Shown here: piece by piece, positions 12,324 through 22,575 of the stretch | Layout of the letters: every line of letters begins with the position of its first letter | Numbering within the stretch: the stretch's first letter is position 1 | Assembly (NCBI GenBank): GCA_034440635.1 | Contig: JAOTON010001682.1 | Location: 588,501-652,500 of the forward strand | From: Lepas anatifera | Lineage: Eukaryota; Arthropoda; Thecostraca; Lepadidae | DNA: 64,000 bases | Reading direction: 5' to 3' | Program-made: the position numbers and the translations under genes | Notes under the pieces: generated by a model | What the model was told of the DNA's origin: nothing | Seen by the model: the letters and a program-made list of their open reading frames with translations, nothing else | Databases searched by the model: none

Positions 12324-12482
12324 GAAGTGTAGGACTCCTACTTCATTTAGAGGGCCTATGGGGGCTAAAACCCTATCCCACCTCTACCTCGAATAACCTC
12401 TTACTATGTGATTACTATAAGCGCTCAGAAATTTCGGGGAGGCGGAAGGCTGAGTCCCTTAATCCCTTTGTATCCACCACTT
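12324..12482 (+). mobile_element. Strongly decayed hAT-type MITE, group 1
   Basis: The ends are eroded ('gaagtgtaggactcctac' and 'tgtatccaccactt') but the order of internal blocks is intact: 'acttcattta', a G-run arm, 'acctcgaataacctc', 'ctatgtgattactataag', 'gacatttcgggg' equivalents, then a C-rich arm. This is clearly an older copy than its relatives. Confidence 0.65.
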
Positions 12483-13379
12483 TACTTCAGATTAATAAAG
12501 GTGGGGCCATATCTCCAGCAGAGACCTAAGCTATGGTCCCCTCGTTCTATAAATTGAGAAACAGTTTGAAAATAAACTTTCAAGTATCTATCACTTTCCG
12601 TCTTCAGAGTCTTACCACTGCAGAGTCAGATCACCTTATGGTCATCCCAATAGATAGTGGACATTATATTCAGATTAAGATTAGATTTAGATTCATTAGA
12701 ATAGATCGTTAGATTTAGATTAAGGTGTCCAATCCTCACCCATGAACAATAAAAAGAAAATTCAAAGACAGTCCGGTACTGTAAGGAAAGGTAAGTCAAA
12801 GAAAGTCCAGTTTACAAAACCTTAGAAATGCACTAAACCAAGCTCGATGCTTAATATTCGACAAAATAATTGCAACGAACAGTTAAAAACTGAATTTTGA
12901 GAGATAAAACAAAACTGCTCGTCACGATCGCTTAAAGCCACATAAATTTTTAGGCAAGGTCACTCAAAATGCGCGAGGAAATACCTCTACTATGTAAGTC
13001 TAGTGCACTGTGCGCTGGATTACACGATAAAAACTACAAGCCATAATCAGAAACCCTGGAGTTTTAGCGTTTTATTTTCGCTTCTGTTCATATCGCTGCA
13101 CACTTGAAAAAGTATAATCGCTTCCAAGAAGACAAAGCATGTTATCGCAAAACTTACTGGAAGATAAGACCCTGGTCGAATATTGCTCTGTTCAGGATCC
13201 GCTATTTACCTAGCAGAAACTGCACATGAAGGGCGAAAGGGACAAAAGATAAGGACAATCAGATCACAGACGACACGAATACCATCCTGAATTCCTGCAG
13301 TTTGTCACCTTTAACTCGTATATTCGATTATTATTGTCATTAATATTCCTATTCCTTTCTTATCATCATTATCGTTATT
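12483..13379. other. Gene-free stretch
   Basis: No gene or element recognised. A short low-complexity patch of 'agatttagatt' variants lies at 12670-12722. Confidence 0.4.
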
Positions 13380-13456
13380 ACTATTATCATTCTTTTTTTT
13401 TTTTTTTTTAGTATACGTATTAATACTTATATCACCATCATCACCATCATCATACA
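13380..13456. repeat. Poly-T and ATC microsatellite
   Basis: A TTA/TCA-rich stretch, a run of about 16 T (from 13394) and an imperfect (ATC)n tract near 13431-13453. Confidence 0.8.
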
Positions 13457-13756
13457 TACACATCAAGACTCCTACCTAGCGGGAATTAGTTTTGAACGAG
13501 AATCCTTCAGCACCTGATGGGTGAAAGATCGCTCAAGAGAAATCAGGACCGGAAACAAAATATATATTTCAATATGCCCACCAGTCTTTAGTCATGAGCA
13601 TTAATGCTTTAACAATTACCTCTAAAATTGGCAGTTACGACAGTTAAGTTACAGATAGCCTTCAACTGTGCAATACTATTCTATCACTCCTGCACAGAAA
13701 ACCAAGAAGAACCTGCGGTCACCTGCCCCTCTCTTACAAAACCTACACCTCGCAGG

Positions 13757-13909
13757 CAGGGGCGGATCTAGACTCGCGATTTGGGGGAGGCAACAAAACA
13801 AAACATCACAAAACATATGTGCTTCTTAAGACATCTGGGGAAAATCGCAAGGTTTGGAGGGGCAAATACTTTTTAGTCTCCATCTCCCCCGCGCCTGGGT
13901 CCACCATTG
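13757..13909 (+). mobile_element. hAT-type MITE, group 3
   Basis: Left end 'caggggcggatctaga' and right end 'cctgggtccaccattg' bound 153 bp. The interior matches 43512-43664 and 59020-59171 ('ttggggg', 'aacatcacaaaacat', 'aaaatcgcaaggttt'). Flanks 'ctcgcagg' and 'cccgcacg' agree at six of eight bases. Confidence 0.8.
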
Positions 13910-14870
13910 CCCGCACGAGTGAGATTGATCGGGCTCCTCAAGAGGGCAGACACAAGAGAGCCCTCCATCATAGTCCCATAAATCACTGCTTAACGCCGAC
14001 GCCAGACTGGTGATGCCGACACCGTGGCTAAACTGGCGTCACGAACTGGAGGTGCCACGGAGAGTCCAGTCACGAGCGCAGTCAGCTGATCACGACTCGT
14101 CAGCTGACTCCGCCAGGTGGTACCAGTCGTCTGCCGCTGCCTCGGGTTCTTTTATTGTGTTTTGTGGGCTGGTGGATTACCGAAGCGAAGTTTTGTAGTG
14201 CAAGTATTGGCGGTGCAGAGGGCTCTTTGTTTCAGCTAGAGAAGCTGCCAAGTCAAGCTGCCACCAGTTTTAACTCTTTGTTTGGGTCCAGGTCCGTTCT
14301 AAGTTGAGATCAACACGCAAAGTACAAAATTGAAGGTCGCTATTATGGAAAAATGGTCTTCGGTCATAAACACCGTGCCAGAACAATGCTCAAAAACTTT
14401 TCTTCATTTTTTCATTTTTTCAAAGCCTAGATTTAATTGAGCAAGGAGTGCCCTTCCACCCCTGCACCATCAAAAATTTTAAACCAACTGACACAAAGCT
14501 TATGCCGTGTCACTCCCCGCCCTGCGTTTTATAACGAATCTGCATGTTATAATGAATCTGCATGAATTTTAATTGGCTAGCGCCCCATGGCCCCATCAAG
14601 AGTGAAAACAGCTACTTACAATCACTGGTACACGTCAGATTTAATCTATTTTACCTATGCTAAATGACGTAATTATTATGATTTCATTACTCTCCCAATG
14701 CTGCCCTTCATCAGACCATCTCCGCTGGCAAAACAGTCATTGACGTTGACGCGTCCTTAACCTCATCTCCGTTGGGTCGACCTTAATTTTCCCGGTGGCA
14801 TGTGTCCTCTGTCCTTTCACTGCCACTGACATGCATGGTGATTTCATCTGCAGTCTGATTCCCTTCACGG

Positions 14871-15020
14871 CAGTGGCGGACACAGGGGTGACAGAGGGGG
14901 GGCTCAAGCCCTCTCCCAAAATGTCAGAGAGGCTATATTAACTGCATAGCCAGAGGGTATTCCGAGCTGATGGCGAAGGAGGTCACATCCCCTCAAAATG
15001 AATCCCTGGATCCGCCACTG
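14871..15020 (-). mobile_element. hAT-type MITE, group 1
   Basis: Ends 'cagtggcggacacagg' and 'cctggatccgccactg' are near-perfect inverted repeats around 150 bp with the reversed group 1 core ('attaactgcatagcc', 'tattccgag'). No target duplication is visible, suggesting rearrangement after insertion. Confidence 0.85.
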
Positions 15021-15288
15021 ATTGGCTGACAAAACAAACAACTTCGTATCAATCCCATCTCCAGCTGTCCCAACCTCACTCGCCCCTGGACAAAACACGC
15101 ACAAGTTTGCGTTGGCGCCACACCACGCGGAGGTGGAAAGTGGTGGCCAGAGGCGCAGTCAGAAATGGGTCCAATGGGGGGGGGGGTGTTGCACGGCAAA
15201 CCAAGTTAACTGTGATATACTAACTCCTTTCTCAATTTTAAAAAAGTTTTCTCAACTTTAATCAGAATACAATTTGTTGGTACATTAT

Positions 15289-15559
15289 CAGTGGCAGATC
15301 CAGGGAAAAAACATTTATCCCCCTCAAAGTTGTTGATCTCGCTGTCGCCCCAGCCTCTTTTTAGTTTATAAGCAAGGTTTTACTGTGGCCACATCTTTAA
15401 CCCCGTAAAGTTTTTTTGCTTTCCTTCTTTCTGGTTTAACCCCTTCAAAAGCTACTGTCTAGTTAAATTGTGGCGAACTCTTTCACCATGTGACGTTTTT
15501 TTCTTTTGCTTTTCGACCTTAGCTTGCCTCCCCAAACCTACTGGCTAAATCCGCCACTG
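15289..15559 (+). mobile_element. hAT-type MITE, group 4
   Basis: Left end 'cagtggcagatccagg' and right end 'ggctaaatccgccactg' bound 271 bp. Flanks 'tacattat' and 'tacattac' are an 8-bp target duplication with one difference. The interior is T-rich and shares 'cctctttttag', 'taagcaag' and repeated 'ttgcttt' blocks with 60444-60834, so the two are diverged copies of one family. Confidence 0.9.
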
Positions 15560-15896
15560 TACATTACCGTCAGTAGGAAGAACCACGAGAAAAACGGAAG
15601 GCGACGACGGCTGTTTCCAGAACTTACCTGTAAGAGAATGGGGGAAATTAGTACGTGAACAAAATTCACCTCTACCGATACGAAAATCAATTTGTTTCAC
15701 ATTACTCATGGGATTCATAAGATTGATAAGTAATATAGTAATCATATATCTATCTCATTTACCTATGTTTACTGGGTATCTCAAGCATGCAGTTAGTGTT
15801 TTGAAAATTGAACATAAGGATAATAATCTCTATGCTTCAGAAAAAGGTGCATAATGATAACATATAACATCATTTGTACGCCAATGATGTAATAAT

Positions 15897-16012
15897 TTTT
15901 GGGGCTTATCGACGCACCAACTGCCAGGGTCATATGGCGTCGCCAACTCTATCCCTGTTGGAAGGGTTTCTCGAGAGCCAGCTTGCTCCTTGTTCAGGGA
16001 ACCAATGATGTA
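15897..16012 (-). mobile_element. SINE-B, 3' portion
   Basis: Carries the conserved 3' body of SINE-B, seen on the plus strand as 'cagggtcatatggcgtcgcc' then 'aactct'. It continues into 'ctcgagagccagcttgctcc', which is the reverse complement of a block in the 35130-35292 copy. The tRNA-like head is missing or unrecognisable. Confidence 0.75.
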
Positions 16013-16282
16013 CTGCACGATATTTATTTAGTAGCGTTCGCTCTGAAACCTGTGGATAAGCTACCAAACACCCTGCATCCCAGAATGGCCCGCGGCTACA
16101 ACGCTCTCCGTTGCCTCTCCGGCAGCAGTGATTGCCCGAGCGTCGTTTTTTCTACGGCGCTGCAGTTTGCACGTGCAGCAAAGTCTGTCTGCTCCTCCGG
16201 GCGCAAGACACCTGGAAAGACCGGTCGGTACCGAGCGTTTCTGGGCTATCTGGAGGGCGTGGAGGAGATTTCCATACATGAG

Positions 16283-16407
16283 CAGAGGCGGATCTAGAAT
16301 TGAAGTTTTCGGGGGAGATAACAGAATCAAATATCTGAAAGCGCAGCGATATTTTTTAGATAAATCGGAGGATATCGCAGCGTTTCCCCCTTCTGGATCC
16401 GCCAGTG
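16283..16407 (+). mobile_element. hAT-type MITE with perfect target duplication
   Basis: A 125-bp element with ends 'cagaggcggatctagaa' and 'ttctggatccgccagtg'. It is flanked on both sides by 'tacatgag', a perfect 8-bp target duplication. The interior is A-rich with G-run and C-run arms like group 3. It is among the most recent insertions in the window by this criterion. Confidence 0.92.
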
Positions 16408-17194
16408 TACATGAGGTCCCAGGTACGGTTGAGCTCCAGGGCTTGTTTGATTTAGTGGCCTTGGATTATTTTTGCAGGTGCACGGGGAACACCAATTTGA
16501 CAGCAATTATCAAAATTTATTCCACGATAAAGCAGTGTAGTTGGGTGTGGATGATTTGAGTATAATAGTATGACTAAACACTAAGCAACTACCACATAGT
16601 AAATCAAGGCATCACTTGCGGGTAATCGTGCGTGATAGTTAGACAGTTATCCCACTTAGTGTCATATTTGAGGAGTGTTTAGTGTAGGCTCCTTAAAGAT
16701 GATGCTGCAAACAAGAGTTTGTCTACACAGACTGAAAGGCTCGTTGCGAGAACCGCGGCCGATCCGAGTCTTTGCAAATAATAGTGAATTCAACCCATGT
16801 GTGCATCTTAGTCGTCAATATAAAGATACACGTATCGCGAAATGTTTCGACGGCAATGCTTAAAAGTAAACATTGCATTGTTTTTCTCTAACTTTGCTTT
16901 GAACAGTTTTGATATTTCTTTTTTGCTACATCGGTATGTCCTTGCCGATACCAATCACTTGGGAGACACACTCTACATCCCCTCTTCACTGCTTATCGCC
17001 GCCAATAGCAAAACTGTCTGAAGGCATGCTGCAAGTATTCGACTAATATGAAACATACAGCAAGCATTTTGTCCATTCTCAACTTGGCGCCTATTTTTTT
17101 GCTACTGCCATTTAGCACACTTAACGAGCCAAACTTCGGCTTCGGCTTTTTTACAAGAATGCGCACTTACTGCCTTCCATGCGCCCAAATTTTT
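16408..17194. other. Gene-free stretch
   Basis: No element ends, RNA gene or recognisable exon found. Open frames are short and unlike any family I know. Confidence 0.4.
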
Positions 17195-17265
17195 TGTGGT
17201 TTGAAGACGCACCAACTGCCAGGGGTTATTTGGCGTCGCCAACTCTTTCAGCACCTAGTGGAGCC
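17195..17265 (-). mobile_element. SINE-B, 3' end fragment
   Basis: The plus strand reads 'gacgcaccaactgccagggg' and then 'ttatttggcgtcgccaact', matching the 3' end of SINE-B at 15897-16012. The rest is truncated. Part of a 209-codon open frame at 17048-17677 lies on this fragment, which argues against that frame being a gene. Confidence 0.75.
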
Positions 17266-18629
17266 TTGTATATATTTTGTAGGACTATGCTTTATCCCTA
17301 CGCATTTAGCCTTTAGTGTTATTTTAGGCGCATGCCTGCCTCTTCATCCAATGTGCGTGCAGTGGTTTGCGTGCACATGTCATGTCATTAGATTTGTTTT
17401 ATCCTTATCCACTTTTTGGTTTTCTTTGAGAAAATCCGACGTGTTAAGTGAAAATCCATGTTTCATGGATCTGTGGCGAAATAAACTACCAAACTTCAGC
17501 GATGTCGGGCAAAGGTTGAAACAAGGCGCCCAATCTCACACTCCTGGATTACTGGCCGCCTCCTGGGAATGTCCTGTCACTGCCAATGATCGATCCGGAC
17601 GGGAGCCGTCCGTTTTACAGATACAAATACAGCCTGGAGAATTTGCAAATTGGACGCCATCAATCATGGATAGGTGATTATAATGTAATTACAAGTATAT
17701 TCTAGCGCAGGAATGTGTGACTATGAGAGCTGTGTTTGTTAGGGAGGTTACGAAGTGTGGTTTTGATGATTATTGGTGTTTAGGGCACTTGTTCTTTGGT
17801 ATATGTGCCGATTGTGGTTGGTAGTTCAAATGATCTTGGTTAGTATGAATTTTCTATGCCGAGTGTACCGTAAAAGTGCTGTGAGGGCTATAAACGATGT
17901 AACTTTATTTTTTCGTAAGATAAAACGCTTTGTTTGGGATGCATTTCCGCACGGCCCTTTTTCGAGACGGACGCATTAAAAACACTGGGAGGAGAGAATG
18001 TGTGGTGGAATAAGATACTTAGAAAACCTCAACCTTAACTCGGTATGATTATTCGCTGGTGAACTGTGAAATATGACGGGCTAACCTGAGAACGCGTGGG
18101 GGAATTTGTTTCCAACAAAAACTCACCTAAAGCACATCGCTTCCAGTTCTATGCGTTTTCCTTGCGTTAATCATTGAGCCAGTTTAAACCTCAAGACAGT
18201 GCAGTGGTGAGTGGTAACTGACACTAAAATCACCGTGTGTTTCCATCCGCTCCAGCACTTCAGTCACAAATATATGTCGCCCATATTGGAGCAAACAGTC
18301 ATCATTTTAATTACAAAACAGTTTTGACGCTTCCCCAATGATCGAACGAAGCAATCTTCCTGTCATCAGTTATGCTAGAGGGCTCGGATAGAGAGGAGGG
18401 GACACCAAGGACTTTTTAACACATTCCAGTCAACGCACTACGGTATAGAAATTCACTTTTCTCCGAGGGGCAGTTCATCCCGCCCTCGCCCCTTCTCCCG
18501 GTAGCGTCATCCCTGGACACCACTTTTAATTAACTTATTTAAAAATATACCATAATGTCCAAAGACATACACCAATCAACAGCTGCGTTCTTCTCCCAAA
18601 CTGAGCGTTTCTATCCATAAAATGTGCTC
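17266..18629. other. Gene-free stretch
   Basis: No gene or mobile-element ends recognised. It contains the rest of the unsupported 17048-17677 open frame and otherwise only short frames. Confidence 0.4.
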
Positions 18630-18995
18630 AACCCGCCTCCCAAGAACCCCACTCCACCCTCTTGAGAACCCCCTCCCTCGTTCCTAGCAGCTTCGCTTCG
18701 CCCTCCTGACAACTCCTCGCCCTAGAACTGACTCCGCCCTGTCGAGAAATCCCACTCCGCCCTCCCAAAACCCTTTACGCCCTCCCAAGAACCCCACTCC
18801 ATCCTACCGGGAACTCCATTCCACCCTCCTGAAACCCCCTCACCTTTCCCGAGAACCTCACTCCTCCTTCCCGAGAGCCCCTATCGACCTCCCGAGAACC
18901 CCACTCCACCCTCCCGAGAATCTTTACTCCGCCCTCCGCACAACCCCCCAGAAGTACCACTCCGCCCTGTCGAAAACCCCACTCCGCCCTGCTGT
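18630..18995. repeat. 22-bp minisatellite, degenerate
   Basis: Repeats of a unit containing 'ccactccgccctcccgaga' followed by 'acc', with many substitutions and small indels, especially at both edges. The minus strand is open for about 195 codons through and beyond it (Gly/Val/Arg-rich, periodic). That follows from the repeat composition and I do not call it coding. Confidence 0.85.
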
Positions 18996-19170
18996 CATAC
19001 TCCGCGTCTCCTACCGGCCACATTAAGCCCTCCTGGGAACCCGCGCGGCCCGGGGGGTATGCACGGCGGCGTCTGTGACCTCTGTGACCTGCGCCCGTAC
19101 GGCCGCCCACTCCTCTGTGGGAACCCCGCTTACTACGGGGTAGCAGGTGCATGCAGGACCGCGGCTGGAT

Positions 19171-19300
19171 CAGGGGCGGATCCAGGTCAGGCAAAGTGGG
19201 TAGACACTTCCCAACCCCCCCCACCATTCTCCACCAACATCCAGTCAAATTTGTTAACTTTCTTAAGAAAAATGAAATGTTTCCACTCGACAGCGCCACC
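19171..19300 (+). mobile_element. Truncated MITE, left end
   Basis: 'caggggcggatccagg' at 19171 begins a stretch with a C-run and 'cttaagaaaaatgaaatgt', resembling the reverse complement of the 45089-45239 copy. No right end is seen. Confidence 0.45.
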
Positions 19301-20213
19301 CTCCCATCAGAACATACACATCCGCACTGTCCGCGTCTGCTGCGTGTAAATGGTGAGTACACGCAGCAGCGAGCTCCGTATGAACTGAAACAGGTTCATG
19401 GTCGGCAAAACATAGTGCATCGCCAGTTTAACTATGCTAGGAAGGCTGACAGCACGCATGGTTTGGTCTCAAACACGGTCTAGACATAGCACCAGCACAA
19501 TAAAACACCAGCTCGATTAATTTAAACAGCCTTCATAGCAGACGGTCTTCAACCGATGAAGACTCGGTAGAGGTTCTTCCCCTGCCCTCCAAGCCTCCAT
19601 GAAATCCCAGGTCCTGATCCTTTCATGTGATTCCGTGCAGTCTTCCATGTACTGCGGCGCAGTGCACCCCTCCGTGTTAGGACAATTTTCTGGAGCCGTT
19701 ACCAATCAACTTACGATCGCGACAAACGCGAGAATGCAGTCCCCGGGGTGATGCGGAACAGTATGTCTCTTCAGGCGTCTGGTGTTCACGAAAACCAAAT
19801 GGTACCGTATCATGTCCTATTTCATACCATAAGAACATATGCGTAGGAACAGGGAGGGTTGACGTCATGCCCCCCCATACTCAAGGTCCTTAACCACTAA
19901 TCCTATGGTGTTGACTAAAAACAAATGTGTTCGAAATACATCTTGGCCTTCCCCATGTTCTGGACGATCCTATGCTTGCTTATGCGCAGCGGGTCCAAAT
20001 ACACTAACGGCTACAAATACAAATTTTCCCTGCCTTCAGGAAACGTTTTTTTCTAGTCCACTTAAAACCACAATGGCCTGGCGACAGTTTGATACATCTG
20101 GTTTTCCGCACAATCGGCCGAAACATTTCTTACAAAACGAACCATCTAAAATAAGTGGCCATTGCTTCAGCGCATACGTTGTGTTCCCATGCGGTGGTCA
20201 GAACGATTTGGGG

Positions 20214-20378
20214 CAGTGGCGGATACAAGGGAGGATGGCTAGGAAAGCGTAAGCCCCTCTCCTGAAATGTCAGACAGCCTATAGCAGTTGCATAGCCGGA
20301 GGCTTTTCTGAGGCAGTGGCAGAGATAGGCTCCAGTTCCCCTAGCCCTCCTCCAAATGAAAACCTGGATCCGCCGCTG
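20214..20378 (-). mobile_element. hAT-type MITE, group 1
   Basis: Ends 'cagtggcggatacaagg' and 'cctggatccgccgctg' bound 165 bp. Flanks 'atttgggg' and 'atttggtg' are an 8-bp target duplication with one mismatch. The interior has the group 1 core in reverse ('gcatagccggaggc'). Confidence 0.88.
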
Positions 20379-20490
20379 ATTTGGTGCGATGGCGACCCCT
20401 CAGCGTACGCGCCGTGTTCGTGGAATAGCTCCAACGTGTTATTCAGGTAGAAGGAGCACACGCAAGTGGCTTCCAGGAAAACGTCCAGGA

Positions 20491-20642
20491 CAGTGGCGGA
20501 TACAGCCGAGGGACTGGGGGCTAAACCCCCTCCCCCTGAAATGTCAGATTCCTATCGTTAACGCATAGGAGCAGGTAGTTCCGAGGCAATGATGGGGAGG
20601 CTCAAGCCCCTTCCCCCAAATGGAGACCTGGACCCGCCACTG
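20491..20642 (-). mobile_element. hAT-type MITE, group 1
   Basis: Ends 'cagtggcggatacag' and 'cctggacccgccactg' bound 152 bp with the reversed core 'cgttaacgcatagg'. It lies ten bases from the next copy in opposite orientation, so the pair is arranged head to head. Confidence 0.85.
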
Positions 20643-20652
20643 CGTCTGGACA

Positions 20653-20812
20653 CAGTGGCGGGTCCAGTACTTCATTTGGGAGAGGGGCTAGAGAGATCGA
20701 GCCTCCACCACCATTGTCTCGGAATAGTCTCCGGCTATGCATTTTTTATAGGCACTCTGACATTTACAGGGGGCGCTTGAGGCCCCTAGCCCCTCCCCTG
20801 TATCCGCCACTG
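20653..20812 (+). mobile_element. hAT-type MITE, group 1
   Basis: Ends 'cagtggcgggtccag' and 'tgtatccgccactg' bound 160 bp with the forward core 'ctccggctatgcatt' and 'ataggcactctgacattt'. Flanks 'tctggaca' and 'actggaaa' agree at six of eight bases. Confidence 0.85.
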
Positions 20813-21480
20813 ACTGGAAATTACCTGCAGCGGCCGCCAGGGAATTGCAGCTGAAATGGCCGTGGTTGGGGAGTACTTAGAAGGTAGGAACAAAGTTTTA
20901 AAAAATCATTGTCATTTACCAGCATCCAAAAGTTTTGGAAGACTTCTGGCAGAAAAATAAAGTACTCCCATTAGCTTTGAGCCAAAAGGCTTGAAAATAT
21001 CCCGTCTTGAAAATAAATATTGCGTCGAAGCGCATAAAATCGACATAACGAGTTGAGTTTATAATCTTTTCAACAGCCAGGAAAAGCAGCAACACGTGCT
21101 GCAACGCTGAAAACAGCGATACGACCGCATTAACAATGTCAAAAATTAGTGGAGAACCCCATATTCAGCTATCACCGTTCAATGGAAATAATGCGATGTC
21201 ACTTGGATAGCCATAATTAGCAGCCATCACGAATCCTTTAATTCTCACCTCGATGCATTTTTTTAATGTGCGACAATCCCTGGCGTCCGAAATTACAGGC
21301 AGATTGAATCAAACAAGCCCTCATGAAAGACACCATCTGGCCGTAATTACAGAAGCACTCGGATATAATTCAATCGAGGCACGACCAAGCGTGGATACGA
21401 CCAGGTGTGCGGAGGCGGCGTGGGAATCTTCTAGACGAAGAGGCAGGCGGCAGAGGCGTACCAAGGTGCCCAGACGGAGA
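20813..21480. other. Gene-free stretch
   Basis: No gene or element recognised; open frames are under 80 codons. Confidence 0.4.
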
Positions 21481-21618
21481 GGGACAAATGAAAGTGTGAG
21501 AGAATTCGTTCCAGTTGTGTTGATTTTGTCTGAATCGTGGCGAAGAGACATAACTGAGGCCGCAACGACAAATGATAGATTTTTTCAGGTTGTGTTGATT
21601 TTAACTTAATCGTGGCAC
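21481..21618. repeat. Diverged tandem duplication, about 85-bp period
   Basis: 'gacaaatga...gttgtgttgatttt...aatcgtggc' occurs twice, beginning near 21482 and 21567. The second copy has small deletions. Both lie in a stretch open on both strands, with no recognisable product. Confidence 0.65.
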
Positions 21619-22514
21619 TGATCATAACGGGCGGCATGGATTCGAAGAATTTGGAAAACTGTTTGCTAGTAATTGTATGTATGGATATCCGGATGACTAT
21701 GCTATGGATCTTTCCCACTATCTCACTCTGTATTTAAGACACGAGCTATGAACAACCAAAATTGTTTAATGTGCTTAAGTAATACACTAAAGTGCACATA
21801 CGTAAGTTTGCAATCTGTTCAAAGAGTGTCATGCATGGCGTGGGATTTGAACCCTTCACCTATCCAGAAATTTGAAACGCCAAGGTTATTCCAGTGCACG
21901 GCACTAAAGTGATTAAGTAAGAGTTTAATCCGTTTTTTTTGCTTCTATTCCGCCATCAGTCCATGTCCGCCTCTTCAGCGTCAGTTTTCAGTTCCCACTG
22001 TCCAACACGAAAGACACGCCGGTAAATACGGTGTCTGCGGGCAGCGGACCGCTCCGACCTTTCCCCTCTACTGGTGGCTGTTGGTTCGCTCTTGGCCCGA
22101 TGTTGCCGTCGGCTCGGGGCCACTTGGTCTGTGCCGCTTGTCTCGGGACCTCGAACTTGCCCCAGCTTGTCCCTGTTGCTACTTCCATATTTGGGCCCGC
22201 ACAACCCCTGCACCACTTCGGCTAACCCAACTGTTGTGCTGTTTTAGTGTAAACAGAAACACCCGCACACGATGGATGGGTTCTGAGCATCCGTCGGAAA
22301 TAACATGGTATCATTAAATAGGATCGCATGTTTTGGTATTACCACGTTTAGGTGGATTGCGTGTTCTTTACTGCTGGAACAGTGGAGCGTATCAAGGTGC
22401 TCAGCTTTAGCTATATAAGCTCATAAGTCTTGGTTTCAGCAAGATCATATGTGTGACATGTCCGTTTTATTCATTCATTTGATATATGTGTTATATGTGT
22501 TAGGTTTATTCATC

Positions 22515-22575
22515 AAGAATATTCCGTTGATAAAACAATATCTATGGATACTTGGCTTATCAACGGAATATTCTT
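22515..22575 (+). ncRNA. Perfect stem-loop, possible small-RNA precursor
   Basis: The arms aagaatattccgttgataa (22515-22533) and ttatcaacggaatattctt (22557-22575) are exactly complementary over 19 bp around a 23-nt loop. A two-base mismatch is followed by three more outer pairs (tca with tga). Size and shape resemble a short pre-miRNA stem, but I do not recognise the arm as a known miRNA. The alternatives are a tiny inverted-repeat transposon or a protein-binding palindrome. No similar sequence was noticed elsewhere in the window. Confidence 0.35.

Noticed and set aside
17048..17677. 209-codon plus-strand open frame
   Set aside because: It reads through a SINE-B fragment, the composition is Phe/Leu/Cys-rich and no domain is seen.
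21835..21905. tRNA-like sequence with reversed 'gggatttgaaccctt'
   Set aside because: The T-arm stem has mismatches and no acceptor or anticodon arm forms; not a tRNA gene, possibly a SINE relic.
22020..22216. GC-rich block open in several frames, with an acidic C-terminal-looking minus-strand frame
   Set aside because: Overlapping open frames on both strands and no recognised domain; no splice or promoter signal supports it.
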